64,000 bases of DNA from Narthecium ossifragum (GCA_963920575.1 OY986973.1:24019760-24083759); one strand, 5' to 3'. Shown: positions 1 to 11,268, counted from the stretch's first letter. Program-made: numbers and translations. The notes: generated by a model not told the origin, from the letters alone.

Positions 1-44
1 TTTACCCCTATGATGATCCACACCTTGATCTTAACTTTAATTCC

Positions 45-600
45 ATGGTCCCATCCTCTTCCCGTCCCTCTCCCCGTCTATCCATCTTCTCCCTCCTCTC
101 CCCATACCTCTCCCCCCTCCTCTCCCCCTACCTGCCCTCTCCCCCTCCCCTCCTCGTCACTCTCCCCCTCCCCCTCCCCATCCCCGCCCTCTTCCCGTCC
201 ACGCCACCTCGAGCTCCGAGCACCGCGGCTAGCCCCCCCGCGCCCACTGTGCAGCGTTCTTCTTCCTCACCGGTGGGAAGAGGAAGTGGGTGGCAGAGAG
301 GGGTTGGGGTAGTGTCTCGATGGTGGAGTTGGAGTTGGCAAGGAGGGTGTGGGAGAGTGGGAGAGTGGGAAGTGGGAGTGGGTGGCAGAGAAAGGTTGGG
401 GTAGTAGAGAAAGAATGATGGTGGTGGCAAAGAGAAATGGATTTTGTGCCATGTTGATGGTGGTGGCCGAGAGGGGTTGGGGTAGCAGAGAAAGAATGAT
501 GGTGGTCGCCCTTCGTCGTGGTACGAGTAGATCAGCCGTGGCTCGTCGACGTCGAGGGTGGCATTAGGCAGGAAGGATTTTGTGCCATGTTGATATTGCA
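45..600. repeat. Low-complexity pyrimidine tract and G-rich tandem segments
   Basis: Positions 50-200 are nearly pure C/T on the plus strand. From about 285 to 600 the strand turns G/A-rich, with recurring GGTTGGGGTAG-like segments near 300, 395 and 475 and a repeated ATTTTGTGCCATGTTGAT stretch near 440 and 579. Open frames across it are compositional and have no recognisable domain. No gene is called. Confidence 0.7.
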
Positions 601-1320
601 TTCCATAGGAAAGAGAAAAGTAGTAGAGAAAAGAGAATTTTGAAAAGAGCACATAGAAGAGAGTAGAGAGAAAAGAGAAAAGAGAATTTTGAAAAGAGAA
701 TAGAGAAGAGAGTACAGAGAAAAGAGTAGAGAGAAAAGAGAAGAGAGAATTTTCTGGATGAAGCCGTTCATGGGGACGGGGTATGTGGATGTGTCTGCGA
801 AGCTGAATATCTGAAAGGAGTGGCTGGGGTCGGAGTAGACATAGAAAGCATTCTTGATCGCGGCGGCGGAGACGAAGGGCGACGTCGCCCATGTTCTCTT
901 TTCAAAATTCTCTTTTCCCTTGAATCCAGTCAGCATTCTCTTTTCTCTTTTCTCTTTTCTCTCTTCTATGTTCTCTCTTCTATGTTCTCTTTTCAAAATT
1001 CTTTTTTCTCTTGACAGGGGAGAAGGGGCAGCAAGAACAGAGGGAACTCGTTGACAGGGGAGAAGGGGTCTTTTCTCTGTTCTCTCTACTCTCTTCTCTC
1101 TGCTCTTTTCTTAGTTCTCTTTTCTATGTTCTCTTTTCAAAATTCTCTTTTCTCTCTACTCTCTACTTTTTACTCTCTTCTATTTTCTTAGTTCTATTTT
1201 CTCTTTTCTCTTTTCAAAATTCTCTTTTCAAAATTCTCTTCTCTATTAGCATATGAATCCAGTTAGCATTCTCTTTTCTCTCTTCTATGTTCTCTTTTCA
1301 AAATTCTCTCTTCTCTTGCC
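600..1320. repeat. Large inverted repeat of degenerate purine/pyrimidine tandem units
   Basis: The left arm (600-755) is built from AGAGAAAAGAGAATTTTGAAAAG-like units, and the right arm (893-1320) carries the reverse complement (CTTTTCAAAATTCTCTTTT) many times. A unique 137-bp centre (756-892) separates them. On the minus strand the centre has an uninterrupted frame of ordinary composition including AAIKNAFYVYSDPS, which I could not assign to a family. The right arm runs up to the isocitrate lyase relic at 1356. Confidence 0.75.
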
Positions 1321-1355
1321 AAGAACCAGAGAAGGCTTCTACAGGTTCCAAGTGC

Positions 1356-1960
1356 AGTCCATGTCTCCTTGAACTGCTCCTCAGTCACTCCTGCACACAA
1401 TTGCATGTCAGTTCACCAATTATTTCAAAAATTTAAAGCTGATCATCCTTATATAGGAGAGACCGCGCGAGTTTAATCAGAAGAAGAAGAAGGAAAACAG
1501 AGTACTCGCCTTTGCCCATGGCTGCAGTGGAGGAGATCCCACCCTGGACAGTCTTGAGAACTCTATCATAGTAGTTAGCACTAGACCACTTCTGGTGAGC
1601 TAACGTCTCGACTCCATTGTTCCTCTCCTCCCTCTGGATCCTCTCCACGTACGCCAGCATCCCCCTCCTGGTGTAGTCCCTGGCAAAGGTGTCGACCACC
1701 AGCGCGTCGGCGAGGAACCCCGCTAGCGTGATGAACTGCCAGCAGAACCCAAGCCTCGCGATCCTCGGTATGAAGTCCCCCATCTCCTCGTCGGACATCC
1801 CCGACGCGTCCCAGTTGAACGACGGCGAGAGGTTGTGGGCCAGCATCACCTGGGGCTGCACCGACTTCACCCCCTCGGCGAACATGGTGCACTCGCCGAG
1901 GTCCGGGCTGGACTTCTCCATCCAGATGAGGTCGCCGTGGTGCGCGAAGGCCCAACTGCG
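1356..1960 (-). pseudogene. Isocitrate lyase fragment (pseudogene relic)
   Basis: The minus strand encodes a long match to the C-terminal part of isocitrate lyase, the glyoxylate-cycle enzyme of peroxisomes/glyoxysomes that splits isocitrate into glyoxylate and succinate. Recognisable blocks are [44 protein letters not shown] and [13 protein letters not shown] second block (1356-1390, VTEEQFKETWT) continues the protein after an intron of about 120 bp. Joining MGKG to VTEEQ in frame needs a GC donor (GCGAGT) at 1509 and the CAG acceptor ending at 1391. Homology fades upstream of about 1960 and stops abruptly after ETWT, where repeat DNA begins. The active-site-bearing N-terminal two thirds are absent, so this is a captured or truncated fragment and not a functional gene. 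Confidence 0.85.
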
Positions 1961-2194
1961 GACGATGACCGCCACTACCGATCCCTGGAACATGTAGAAG
2001 CCTTCTCTGTTCTTGGCGAGAAGAGAGGAGGAGGAGGAGGAGGAAGAGGAAAGCGTATGTTTATTGAGGCTGTTGTAGTAGGGGGCATATGTGTCTTTTG
2101 AAGTGGTAGATGGTGTTAAGGCCCCAAATCTTATGTTTAGTGTTTTTTTAACGGGATAAGTCTAGTTTATGGTGCTGACGCCCCTTCCCCCTAT

Positions 2195-2640
2195 TTTTTA
2201 ACATGTAAACGGGTTAACAGGTAAATGGGTAAACATGTATAGATTAACCCGTTTAACTTGCTATTTTTTCAGAATTTTAGAATGATTTCTCAACATTGTT
2301 CATATCTCTAATTAGCCATCTTCTAAACAAAAAAACTAAAGCACACTCTTTGCTTGAGTATAACATAAGAAGGCGTTAATAAAAAACTGATAATAATGAC
2401 TCCTTGTGTTGAGTCAGTGAGTGACTTTGGTTGAACCATATGTCATTTTTTAATTTAATTTAATTTTAACATGTAAACGGGTTAATCCGTTAATAAAAAA
2501 CTGAATACCCATTACCCAATCTATTTTTCACCATAACGGGACCCGTTTTTTACCATCTCATGACCCATCCATTAAGGCTAAGGCTAGGTAGGATGTTTTG
2601 ACCGGGTTGAAACGGGTTACCCTATACGTTGCACACCCCT
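2195..2640. repeat. AT-rich repeat with recurring AACGGGTTAA motifs (possible MITE)
   Basis: The motif ACATGTAAACGGGTTAA recurs near 2202 and 2470, with its inverse (AACCCGTTT) near 2246. The segment ends in CACACCCCT, a common terminus of plant hAT-derived repeats. No clear target-site duplication was found, so the classification is tentative. Confidence 0.4.
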
Positions 2641-2799
2641 GGTTTGAATATCTCCGAAGTAGCTGCTTGGATTGTAAGAAATAACTTTCGCCCTCTTATC
2701 ATTTAGCGGTGCTCATAAATTTGATGAGGGGCTGTCTATTTGCTTGGTTGTGATAAAAACGCAAACATCCCTGGCTAATTTGTCTGAAACATAAATTTG

Positions 2800-3130
2800 A
2801 CGAGGAGTTAGAAGTCTTACTGTTGAAACTGATTCTTTAATTGCGGCCAAGATTGTACATAGTGGAGTTCCGTAAATCGAATCTTGTGCTTCTATTGTGA
2901 TCTTGTGTTTCTATTGTGCGAGATATATGATGGTGTATAGGATCCGTTACTGATTTCTGTATTATATACATCCCTCGTGAGTTCAATATGCGAGCGGACT
3001 TTTTGGCTAGGGAAGCAAGGCGCCTGACCCATGTTTTGGGTGGTCAGGGTCTGGAGTTATTGTAAGAAGGAAGTTTGTAGGGGTGGACGGGTAGCCCCAG
3101 CCTTCGGGCTTATCTGATCAATCAAAAAAA
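2800..3130 (+). pseudogene. LINE 3' end: RNase H-like domain relic with A-rich tail
   Basis: Two plus-strand pieces read like the RNase H domain at the C-terminus of plant non-LTR retrotransposons: VETDSLIAAKIVHSG near 2823 and IPREFNMRADFLAREARRL near 2970-3030. The second ends in a TAA stop followed by a short 3' UTR and an A run at about 3124. Stops and frame changes between the pieces show it is dead. Two more fragment families of the same type occur in the LecRK units. Confidence 0.7.
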
Positions 3131-3433
3131 GCATATAATATATCGGCATTCGATATCATCAAAGCGGGGAGGTAAAAAAAAATATCCGACTTGCAGAAAC
3201 ATATAGCATATCCTCAAACGACAGTAAAAAAACCACAACCACAGTACATTGTCCCAAATTAGTAATCTGGATAGGCACATCTTCATACTGTGCAGAGAGA
3301 GATAAACAACATGGTTAAAAAAAATGATTCAGGAACTCTGAAAAGATGAGATGATAGCGAACTCAAATATGCAAGAACCTTAATCAGAAAAGAAGTGAAT
3401 CAGTTCACTTGCCAAAAGAGACTGAAGCAACAT

Positions 3434-5923
3434 CTAAAGGGACCAGTGAACTAAATCGTCAGAATGGCCATAAGCCCTGCCGGGATCGACATCCATGCAT
3501 TGCCTGTTACCCTGCAGGGCGAGCTCGAGCTCACCTGAGTAGTGACCGTTGTCCGGCTGCGCAACTAGACCTAATCCCATATCATGAAGGCCTCCATGTG
3601 AGCTGTGACTGGCTTCATGACCTTTGAAGCCCCATGAGTTGGTCATATAACTGTTGGTGACTACCGGCTGAGCCATCGGGGCTGCATCAAACCTGCTGCT
3701 TGCTGATATACTCGGAGCTCGGGTTCTGATAGCGGAGGTTCCCCATGGCTGATGCGTTGACAGAAGAGAGAGAGCACAGCTGGAGTCTGAGACCCCTGCA
3801 ATACACTGAACCGGTGGAATTTCCGGTGTGGCAAAGAGCACGCCGCCTGAAGACCCTTGCATATAAAGGTGGGCACCATGGGGCGGCGCGATACCACTAG
3901 GAACATTTAAGCCACCTTGCCACTGACTGCTAGCCATGCGATCGTCGGCGGCCCTGGTCATTGGCCATGTATCTCTTGCATCAGTTGGTAGCCTAGGGTG
4001 ACTGAAGTCCATCAGAAAACCATGAAATCTGCTGCTGTCATCTATTAGGAATATGCAAACAAATGATGAAAAAGGTTAAAGCAGATCCAAAAGCCTCCTT
4101 AAAATAGAGAAATAAACAATCTGGTAATGGAGGGTCTCACCATTGAAGGAAGATGAGAGTCGTCCAATTCGCGATAGCAAAGATCCTGGAGGTGGCTTCC
4201 TCCTGCGTTCATTGTGACCTGCCAGACGCCTGCGACAGCTCCGTTTTCCTTGGTCAAACTCAGGTAACTGGTGGAACCTGCATTGCCCAGTAACTTACTT
4301 CAGTTTTGACTACCATGAAATTCATGAATCTGATCATCATCTTCATCATGAACAAAGAAAAGGATTCACCAAAGAGCATGATTTCGAGCAAGAGGGACAC
4401 CCATAGGAACTCGGTTGAGCATCAGTTTAGCATCTCAAATCACTTTGCATCATTATTTCCTTCCCTTAGCAATGTATACATCTTATTGCAAAGAGATTTA
4501 GGATTTTACCACCAAAAGTATGTAACAAATTTTTTTTTACATTGTTTGTTCACATAACCAGAAGCAACAATGTTATACTGCACGTCGAGCACTTGGAGAT
4601 GATGGAGGACGGTTGTTCAAGTGTAAGCAAACAATAAAATCAATCATGCTAAAGAACATAAAAATTGTACTTATTGCAACTCAATACCTCTTCTCCACAC
4701 ATCCTAGAAATTGGAAACGGTCCTTCCGGATTTCATCGATTCTGACATTGCACCTTAACACTTTTATATTGGTGTTTGGAAAAATATCTCTCTGATGAAG
4801 ATATGAGTCAATTTCCAGAATTAGTTTGTCATTAGATATTTGGTTTTGGTCTCTCCCTACACCAACTCCATTATCTCTCAAACCACCAAGAAAGAAGGAT
4901 CAAAAATGAATTCGACAGCTAGATAGCTTCGATGAAATCATTTCAAACTCCTTCCAAAAAGATTCTTTCCAGCATCAATTGTCTAATAATCGGATTAATC
5001 AAAGACAAAGACAGAGGCTTCTGTTAGGACTAGATCAGAGAAATAGTATCCACAACTTGAGCAAAAGATTAGTAATGGAGTCCAAAGATTTGTATAGCAA
5101 CAGGATTTATGCTTGATATAACCCAGTAAAGGCCTGATATCATAAGGCATTCAGTCCTTCTGCTCCTTCCGGTGAATGAACAGAAGAATAGAAGCCCTAA
5201 TCCTCTGATCCAAAGGATACAAACAACAATAGCATATCCAAGCCCTACATATTCTCTCCCCAATCAAGATCAATTTCCATTGTGATGTTCTGAAATGGCA
5301 GATTCTTCAGTCAAACCCTAAAATCAATCAAGAAACCCTTTTAATCCCCAAATCATCATCAAAGCAACTATCAACAGAAAAAGGCCCAAATAAATCAAAA
5401 GCTCAATCCAATAGTTTCAGCACAGCTAAAGAAAAACTTCTCAAAATCAGAAAAAACTCCATGCAATAATCCCAAACACTTATTCAGATCTCCATAAGGA
5501 GTTCATCTTATTAATGAAGGGAAAAATAAATACAGGGATTCTAGTAGCTGACCTGCTGCACTGCTGGCAGAACCTCTGTTCTATACCTGCCACAATAACC
5601 TTAGGTGACTTAGAATGCATCCCACAAACCTTATGCCTAGAGTAATAAGCCTTGGCTCCACTCAGATCCACATTGCAACCCTCCACCTGGCACCTTGGTG
5701 GCTGCTGCCCGGCCTGCATGACCCCCTTCCCCTTCTTCGGCAGCGAAGCCGCCGGCGATGACCCTGATCCATGCCCTTTGGAAGAGCTTCCACCACTGCC
5801 ACCACCATCCTCAAAGTAGATCTTCTTCCCAAACTTGAGCCCATGGAGGGGGTCATTGGACCCACAGGCAACTGAGGCTGGCAGAGAGCTTGAATCCATC
5901 TCCATCTCCATCTCCATCTCCAT
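3434..5923 (-). CDS. SQUAMOSA promoter-binding-like transcription factor (SPL9/15 clade)
   Basis: Three exons can be joined on the minus strand: exon 1 5923-5553, exon 2 4277-4141, exon 3 4041-3434. Junctions are GT-AG and phases close exactly, giving 371 residues (363 if the last ATG of the MEMEMEMEM run, at 5899, is used). The product is a nuclear DNA-binding regulator. The N-terminus has the clade signature [14 protein letters not shown]. The SBP domain (about residues 77-154 from the first ATG) has both zinc-binding sites (CQVEGC...CGMH and CQQCSRFHQ) split by intron 1, and the basic nuclear-localisation segment [17 protein letters not shown]. Exon 3 holds [10 protein letters not shown], which encodes the miR156 site, and ends in the clade-typical HWSL. 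By family knowledge this clade controls phase change, shoot branching and inflorescence form under miR156. A short out-of-frame ATG lies just upstream of the start. Intron 1 is 1,275 bp and holds no recognised gene. The clade call is confident; the exact orthologue is not. Confidence 0.95.
3758..3777 (-). promoter_or_regulatory. miR156 target site in SPL exon 3
   Basis: The minus strand reads GTGCTCTCTCTCTTCTGTCA, the canonical miR156 response element of plant SPL mRNAs. It lies in frame within codons for ALSLLS, as in other SPL9-type genes. The plus strand here resembles mature miR156 only because it is the complement of the target. Confidence 0.95.
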
Positions 5924-5961
5924 CTCCACCTCCACTTCTATTGCCCATCCATGACCAACCC

Positions 5962-6002
5962 AAGCTATTTGGTAGGTGCCCAAGGGTCCTACCAAATAGC
6001 TT
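5962..6002 (-). promoter_or_regulatory. Perfect 15-bp-stem hairpin just upstream of the SPL start codon
   Basis: AAGCTATTTGGTAGG (5962-5976) pairs exactly with CCTACCAAATAGCTT (5988-6002) around an 11-nt loop, about 40 nt before the first SPL ATG. If transcribed it would be a stable leader hairpin. Its function is unknown; it could also be the footprint of a small insertion. Confidence 0.6.
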
Positions 6003-7259
6003 TTTTTTCTTTTTTAAAAACACACTCTAAACAGACAGAGGCAGGAAGAGTGGAGGACTATATAGTAAAATAAAGGATTGGAGAATAAAAACAACACAAC
6101 CTCACACTACTACTTCCTTCCTACAACAAGATCAAGATAGAAGTAGAACTACTATTACTATTCTTAGAACACAAGAGAAAGTTGTTAGCAGAGGTGGATG
6201 CATGTACTCATCAAAAGCCACAAAGCCCCTTTGAGGGAGGCTCTTTTGATTGGCAATGTAGGCTTTTGCTTTTATGGGCAGAAAGGGGAGGAGGGGGTTC
6301 TGGGAGGGGGTTGATTGGGGGGAGGGGGTGCAGATGTTCAGGGAAAAAAAAGTGGCTTTTGGGAGATCTCTGTGGTATGGCTTTGACATGTTGGTGTTTT
6401 TTATCTGTTGCTTTTCTTTTGAACTGGTTTGGGGTTGGGGAATCTCTTGGATTGCCTGACCCTTTCTAGGGTTCTGGGCCTTTTGGCTTGGCTTGTTTGT
6501 AAGCACTTGTTATAAGATTGAGATAGAGAGAGATCAGAGAGCTTTATTTCCTTGGGAACTGGCCTTGCATGCTTTCAGACCAATGAATAGACTTGATGGT
6601 AGCGCAGCGCGGAGAGAGAAAGAGAGCCTTGTTTGTAGCCTTGAAGGCTTGAATCATGAGATGAGATGAGATGAGGATGAGACAGCAAAGAGAGAGAGAG
6701 AGAGAGATGCCCTCTTGTTTGATTTGGAAGACTGCAAAAATGGAATAGTGATATTTTCATTTTCGAAAACCCCTCTCATGGTATTTTGGCTCTGACAAAA
6801 ATAACATCAGATTCTGTTGAGTGTGTATTGTTGTGCATTTAGGGGTGGACAACAACACACACAACATAGAGAGAGAGTGTGTGTTGTTGTTGTGCATTTA
6901 GGGGTGGACAATATTTTTTTAATTAATTTAGTTAATTACTTCTTTTATGCTTAAAGCACATAAAAATTCATAGAAAGTTCATAAAAATTCCAAAAAAAAT
7001 CAGAAAAATTGAAGAAAAATTATCTTTATTCTCGATATTTCTTTAAAAATACATTACATATTTAGGGGATGTATTGCATCACATTAGGATGGCCACATAC
7101 CATCTAAGTTGGCACCCACCCACATACAAATCATTTGCACATCTACCCTAATTTTTGAAAACAAAAATTACAAACTTACATATGTAGAAATAAAACTACA
7201 TTCAAGTTTCTACATCTAAATGTTCAAATTCATCATCATTCCTTCTTCAATTTGCACAT
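6003..7259. other. SPL upstream flank: GA microsatellite and short duplications
   Basis: No gene is seen. The stretch holds the likely SPL leader and promoter (minus strand), a GAGA microsatellite at about 6688-6708, and a duplicated segment carrying GTGCATTTAGGGGTGGACAA near 6834 and 6890. The rest is AT-rich with no supported feature. Confidence 0.6.
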
Positions 7260-7530
7260 CTTGAAGTCTCATATATGCACCCCCACCAATCCTTTAGGCA
7301 TATCAAATCTTGAACTGTCTTTGGGTTCAAGCTACTTCTGTGATCATCTAACACACGTTCACTGAAACTGAATGCACTCTCAAAAGCTACGGTAGACATT
7401 TGAGCGGCGAGTATGTCCCTGACTAGAATGAATAGAACATGAAATATTTTTTATCCTTGTACTTTTCACCATACCAAAACATCCAAATCATTGTCTTATT
7501 CAACAACATATGGGGAAGAATTGTAGTGTT
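7260..7530 (-). pseudogene. hAT transposase relic (C-terminal dimerisation region)
   Basis: The minus strand reads LVRDILAAQMSTVAFESAFS and then SERVLDDHRSSLNPKTVQDL, followed by ICLKDWW, matching the conserved C-terminal dimerisation block of hAT transposases. Just upstream, LDVLVWW appears in another frame, so there is at least one frameshift. No upstream catalytic region or terminal repeats were found. Confidence 0.8.
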
Positions 7531-8158
7531 GTTGGAGCTCAGACGTTCAAGATCTTTTAATCGATGATCCGGAGCTGAATAAGTCATGAACCACGACCGA
7601 CATGCATACTGCATCTTTACCTTGGACTTGAACGAGATGAAAATGCCATTTGACTGGGTCTCGTCTCATACTTAGCATTATATTTGAGGGTAAAATGGTC
7701 ATTTTAGATAACATTAATACCCGGCCCTCAAGGCCTAAACCTGGGCCAGACCCGGCTTGGGCTTACGAGCCTTTTGTCCAGGCCTAGTGCATCGAGATGT
7801 CTTGAATTTTATCATAGGCTCGTCTATGTCGCACTACTACATAGAGCTATACATGAGTCAACCTATTTAGGTAGACCGGTCCGTTTCGTCATTAAACTCG
7901 ACTCGGATTAAGTTAAAGTTGAGAGGGCTATAGATACTCTTGTAATCTAATATCATGATTTAGTATGAAACATTAAGAAACGGCGGCAGTGGGGAGAGAT
8001 TGTAACCCCAAGTAAAAAGAAGAAGACGATTTTTCCCCGTTTAGGGAATTTTTTCAAACCACGTAAATCTGGTATTCTATCATTTCTATTTCTTTGGTGT
8101 GCTTTCATTTTGTTGCATAGGTCCTGTGGTTGTTAGGGAGAGATTAATATTGAGTGAT
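7531..8158. other. Intergenic, possible LTR end remnant
   Basis: No gene is seen. The part near 8020-8140 (AACCACGTAAATCTGG, then T-rich DNA) resembles the downstream half of the TGTTG-type LTRs described elsewhere in this window (for example 13900-13960), so it may be a decayed LTR end. Confidence 0.4.
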
Positions 8159-8420
8159 GTAAGTGGTCCTGTTAACTTGTTTTGGTTAGACAGGGAGAAG
8201 TTATTAAACCTTTTACTTGATTGGGGACTCTATGAATATTTAGCCATGTAAGTGGTCCTGTTTACTTGTTTTAGTTAGACAGGGAGAAGTTATTGAACCT
8301 TTTACTTTAACTTGATTAGGGACTCATAAATATTTAGTCATGTAAGTGGTCCTGTTTTACTTGTTTTGGTTAGGCAGGTATAGGAGTTTGTAAACCTTTT
8401 ACTTGATCTGGCACTAACTA
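8159..8420. repeat. Three tandem copies of a ~90-bp unit
   Basis: Units starting GTAAGTGGTCCTGTT begin at 8159, 8248 and 8342 and share the downstream GACAGGGAGAAGTTATT and ACCTTTTACTT blocks. The third is shortened and more diverged. Confidence 0.85.
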
Positions 8421-8620
8421 GGTTTCAATTTTTTAAGTGATTGGAAACAATGTGCTCATTCTGTGAAGTAAGACCAAGAAGAGTACATAAAGCCTTGTTT
8501 TTATTTTCATTAGTGGAGTAGGTGTGTTTTTGGATTTGGGATCCAACTCATATACTAGTACTTTGGTTATTTTATTATGCACACTAATTGACTAAGACTA
8601 AAGAGTAAATTTAATCTAAA

Positions 8621-8875
8621 GGGGTGTTTGGTTGCTTGTATTAGCTAATGCAATGCATTGCTCAATGCACTGCATTGCATCTGCTAATGCAATGCATTGC
8701 TAATGCAGCATTGGAGGCCCTTTTTGCATTAGCTAATGCATGCATTAGTTAATGCAGTGGCCAACCAAACAGCCTTTTGTATTAGCTAATGCATGCATTA
8801 ATTAATGCAGTGGCCAATCAAACACTGGTATAGACTAAAATGATGCATTAACTAATACAAGCAACCAAACACCCC
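8621..8875. mobile_element. Tourist-like MITE (copy 1, uninterrupted)
   Basis: A 255-bp element has terminal inverted repeats GGGGTGTTTGGTTGCTTGTA / its complement. TAA flanks both sides within one base of the ends (a longer CTAAA match is also present at 8616-8620 and 8876-8880). The interior is made of palindromic TTAGCTAATGCATGCATTAG-type words, so it can fold almost completely. It fits a PIF/Harbinger-derived MITE. A second copy (49925-56690) is split by a retrotransposon. Confidence 0.85.
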
Positions 8876-8880
8876 CTAAA

Positions 8881-10139
8881 CGTCCTCATCATGTTGTATG
8901 CGAGAATAAAATCATATCATATGTTCACTCAGTTCTTATCAACTTAAACTTTTGAAATAATTGGTAAAGTTTTTTTTTTCCTTAATTGACCCAACCGCTA
9001 GCAAAACATCTCACGAATTAACAAATAATCAGCAAAGTTAATACAACATTAAAATGATATCAAAGCAAAGGTCGAGAGTTTGAATTCATATTTTATCAGT
9101 CTCCTTTTTAAATTCAATATTCACATACTTGATTTTTTTTTATATTTATGATTATAGAAGTGTTAATGTCTTCAATGCAAGCATAATATTTGCATTGATT
9201 TTTTATGCTCTCACTACCATGTCGAAGAAACGTGGAAACGTGCAAGTGGCCAAACAAATGAACAAAATGAGTGCGACTTAATGCTTTGTCAAGTAGAACA
9301 TACTATATCAAACAAATCAAAGCCAATAATGGTGATTTCCTTGCTAGCTCCTGTTGGTTGCCAAGTGATGAGTTTTAATAAAAGCCAAAGAGCTCAGTAC
9401 AAATATATTTCATGCTAATCAAAGCTAAAAAAAAAAATAGAGCTTAGCACGCCTACTAAGAATTGTAATGATTTGCTCCTATATAATAATTTGAGTGGCA
9501 AATGCACATAAAATAAATAAAGGCACAAACATAACCAAGATCTACATTCTTGAATTGGTTGTGGGGGACCATAAACAAGAAACGTTTACACACCTAATTG
9601 GTTGTGTGGCTTGTGAGAATCCAGCAATACATCTTTTAAAATGAGTCGGATGCACCTGTTTGGAGATTTTGTATCTCGAGATATAAGAAGTAGTTTAAGT
9701 TTAAGGGTAATTTTATATGCACCACCGTTTCTATTTGATACAGCACAATGTCATTTTCCCTCAAAATCAATGCGGGTGGCTGTGTTTGTGGCCGCCAACG
9801 GAGGTGGTGGCGGTGGATGTGACGGTGGTGGTGGTGTGACGGAAATGATGGAGTTAATGATGATGCTGGTACAGTGGAGAGGAAAAATGGTAGAGTCTAT
9901 ATAGAACTTTTCTTAAGCTTAATTTGTCACCCGCGGGAGAGGCGTCGTGTGTTTGAATATCCGAAATAAGTGAACGTCAAGATTATTTTATCTAGATATT
10001 TTTTTTTTCAAGTTCCAAGCATTGTTGGAAATAAAACTTCCAAAATTATTTTTTTCAAGTTCCAAGCTTAAAGTACAACCAAGTGGGGAGTTTAAATATC
10101 TCCTCCTTTATAATATCTTATATATTCGTATCAAATAAT
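8881..10139. other. Intergenic, no feature seen
   Basis: This stretch is AT-rich. An open frame around 9641-9904 is dominated by a GGTGGTGG-type repeat and has no recognisable domain, so it is not called. Nothing else is supported. Confidence 0.6.
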
Positions 10140-10590
10140 CTCCGGAGGTTCGGGTGGAAGCGATCGAGAGCACATGTATCACGCGATATAACTCCACATA
10201 TTTTACTAAAAAAGAGGAATTTGGACTGCTTTAGGTTTCAATGTGGCTTTCCAATAGATGCGTACAAGAGGTGACTCTATTTTATTTTATTTTATTTTTT
10301 ATAGTACAAGTGGAAACTCACTAAGTAATCTTCGTGCTTGATGGATTCCTTAAAAAATTACTCAGGTAAGAGAGCGACAGCATATGTATATCACAAGATA
10401 GTTATAAATATTTTACTTAAAAAAATAGGAATTTGGACGGCTTCAGCTTTCAAAATGTGGCTTGTTGAAGAAGTAAATAAGCATGGATAGTACTGAGCTC
10501 TATTTTTTTATTTTTTTATAGTACATGTACAAACTGATTGAGTAATCTACGTACTTTATGGCTTCCTTAAACAGTACTCAGGTAAGCCCA
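10140..10590. repeat. Diverged direct duplication (~210-bp units)
   Basis: The block running from GAGAGCACATGTATCACG (about 10165) to ACTCAGGTAAG (about 10374) recurs from about 10370 to 10588 with substitutions and small indels. Shared words include AGGAATTTGGAC and TTTTTATAGTACA. No coding capacity is seen. Confidence 0.75.
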
Positions 10591-11268
10591 TAAATGATAC
10601 GAGGTTAATTTGTTTGATTAGTAAGTCTATTCTCCATCCAAGTTTCGAAGGGCCAAAAAAAAAAAAAAAAAAAAGGGGTAGTTTGGTATTTGACATTCAA
10701 AATCCATGCCAAATATCCTATTGTGACTTATTAATCTAACCTTTTTTTTTTTAAATTAGATCAGCCAACTTGACTGATTAGAGCTTACAAGGGAGTGAAA
10801 CAAAAAAAAACTGTTACACATGTACTACACAAAACTAAAAAATTAGAGAAAAATCTTGTGGAAGCTCAGATCCCGAGCAAAGACCCAAGACCTCGACTAC
10901 TGACGCACCCTTCCGAGCTTGGCCAAATAACCCAAAACAATTATATTGATATGACAAAAATGGTAGTTTGGTATTTGAAATCCGAAAGCAAATACCAAAT
11001 AATTTATCCCAATATTTCACAACCAAAGACATTTTCTTTGTCTAACATATTTCTGTACATGTTTCCCAACCAAATACTAAATAATTTTTTCTTATGAAAG
11101 AAAAAAGTCCAAGTTATGCACTAAGCACGCAAACCAATTGGGCACAAAAGGTCGTAGGCCAAATTGGAATTTTGGGCCAGAATGTCCCTGGTCTCGGCCC
11201 GGGATTAGATCAATCAAGCTCTGGCAGGCCGGACCTATCTCTAGGCTGGCCCAGGTTGGGTCTGGTAG
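10591..11268. other. Downstream flank of the MYB-CC gene
   Basis: Contains homopolymer A and T runs (about 10656-10674 and 10741-10751) and related AGTTTGGTATTTGA segments near 10680 and 10965 that may be the ends of a small decayed repeat. The 3' UTR of the gene ending at 11269 (minus strand) should lie at the right edge. No other gene is seen. Confidence 0.5.

Noticed and set aside
128..892. A 254-codon minus-strand open frame
   Set aside because: Its composition follows the C/T and GAGAAAAGAG repeats, with no domain. Only the unrepeated 756-892 part looks like ordinary code.
3758..3777. A plus-strand MIR156-like sequence
   Set aside because: It is the complement of the SPL miR156 target and no pairing arm for a precursor hairpin lies nearby.
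9641..9904. An 87-codon frame with Gly-rich repeat
   Set aside because: The Gly run comes from a GGTGGT repeat; no domain, no splice partners and no homology that I recognise.
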